Positions 63,265 to 64,000 of a stretch of DNA of 64,000 bases are shown here, in pieces. The notes under the pieces are model-generated. The model saw nothing but the letters and a program-made list of their open reading frames with translations, was not told where the DNA came from and did not search any database. The stretch lies in NCBI GenBank assembly GCA_033032865.1, contig JAWHQI010001218.1, forward strand, positions 37,575 to 101,574. The letters run 5' to 3'. The stretch is from Dactylorhiza incarnata (Eukaryota; Streptophyta; Magnoliopsida; Asparagales; Orchidaceae). The position numbers and the translations under genes were made by a program. The number at the start of each line of letters is the position of its first letter. The first letter of the stretch is position 1.

Positions 63265-64000
63265 TGTTGGAACACGGTCTTCCGCATCTCCTAGGTTTGA
63301 GAATAACAAATCATATGTGTGTATTTAATCTTGTGTGATCTAAGTGTGCAGTTTAACTGGTCAAAATGACTCAAGGTTTACATATGGAGGTTGCCCCCGA
63401 AATTGAGCCATCAACTCCAAACTGATCACTAGCGCAGGCGATAGTGGATAGCGCCGGCGTTAGCTCGTTGCACAGAAGGCATGCTGGAATTGTTGCCTCG
63501 GATTGGAGATTCTGGCGCGTACAATGTTTCTTAATCCGGGCTAGCGCCGGCGGTAGCGCTAGCGCCGGCGGTAGCGTGAAGGCTATAAATTGGACCCCTT
63601 GCCTTCGTATTCTTGATCCTCTTTAGATCCCAAACTCCAGAGCCTCGTGCCACATCAGAGAGAGGAAGTTGTAGAGAGATACTCCCAAAATCTGAAAAGC
63701 TGAAGGAGATCCGTGGAGAAGATTTCAACACGCGTCATCATCTTGACGAAAGACCGCATCGACTACGATCATACTCTGCGGGCCTTCGTCCACTTCTCCA
63801 GGAGATCCACATAGGGAGTTTTTATATTATTGTTTGTCTTTTTATTTCATTTCATATTCTTGTAAACGGTTCGTTAATTCGCCTCGTGTTGGCGACTAGG
63901 TCTGGGTTAGACTTAGGGGGTAATTCGCCTCGTATTGGCGACTAGGTCTAGGGAGTAGTATTCTAGGGGGTGCTCGAGCCTTCTGGGGATAGATTGGCTA
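63265..64000 (+). repeat. Copia-3-family LTR, running off the window
   Basis: TGTTGGAACACGGTCTTCCG start; motif array at 63427-63577 with GCTAGCGCCGGCGGTAGCG; TATAAAT at 63584-63590; both GTGTTGGCGACTAGGTCT-type phrases; the LTR end is not reached. The five bases before it are TCATG, a possible target copy. More diverged from Copia-3 than Copia-3's own LTRs are from each other. Confidence 0.88.

Overview
This window is plant nuclear DNA, almost certainly from an angiosperm, and consists almost entirely of LTR retrotransposons nested in one another. The plant assignment rests on element lineages known only from plants: SIRE/Maximus-type Ty1/copia, a Tekay-type chromovirus with 3.2 kb LTRs, and a Tat-type Ty3/gypsy element with two RNase H modules and antisense genes. 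Further support comes from primer-binding sites complementary to initiator-Met tRNA, plant-type TATA boxes in the LTRs, and short GT-AG introns. I recognise no host gene, tRNA or rRNA gene. Names such as Copia-1 and Gypsy-2 are working labels.

Layout. 1-1230: internally deleted copy of the Copia-3 family. 1231-46402: Copia-1 (SIRE type), the oldest layer of the left half, split by two insertions. The first is Gypsy-1 (Tekay type, 4001-15467, duplicated target GCAGG), lying between Copia-1 gag and pol. The second is Copia-2 (SIRE type, 21730-45259, target AAGAG), lying in Copia-1's env-like ORF. Copia-2 gag is in turn split by Gypsy-2 (Tat type, 23826-37530, target TCCAG). 46403-60189: Copia-4, another Ty1/copia lineage whose integrase is deleted; its gag is split by Copia-3 (SIRE type, 46922-56510, target CTATC). 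60190-62640: minus-strand copia gag debris (Copia-6) split by a 1.1 kb non-autonomous LTR element (target GGCAT). 62640-63264: a plus-strand RT/RNase H fragment (Copia-5) interrupted by another Copia-3-family LTR that runs off the window at 64000. In each complete nest, removing the insertion plus one target copy rejoins the host element at one site, and the gag and env-like frames are restored exactly.

Coding state. The only long intact reading frame is the Gypsy-1 pol (protease-RT-RNase H-integrase-chromodomain-like tail). The others carry stop codons, many explained by C-to-T or G-to-A transitions, plus frameshifts, and in one case a lost RT catalytic Asp. Gypsy-2 has two genes on its minus strand between pol and the 3' LTR. 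They have GT-AG introns whose removal joins the frames exactly; one matches the plant 'putative gypsy type transposon' (Transposase_28) family.

Most interesting signals. (1) Each well-resolved family carries an array of its own GC-rich palindromic motif just upstream of a promoter, and two SIRE families repeat that same motif inside gag coding sequence at the same relative place. Elements of different superfamilies share motifs (Gypsy-1 with Copia-2; Gypsy-2 with Copia-4). (2) Two unrelated elements carry repeated hairpins with a conserved core but completely different, perfectly complementary stems (6387-6485 and 30690-31077). (3) Copia-1 has a TATA promoter of its own before the env-like gene. 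(4) Gypsy-1 has a 67-nt intron-like segment exactly between gag and protease. (5) The Gypsy-2 antisense genes are spliced.
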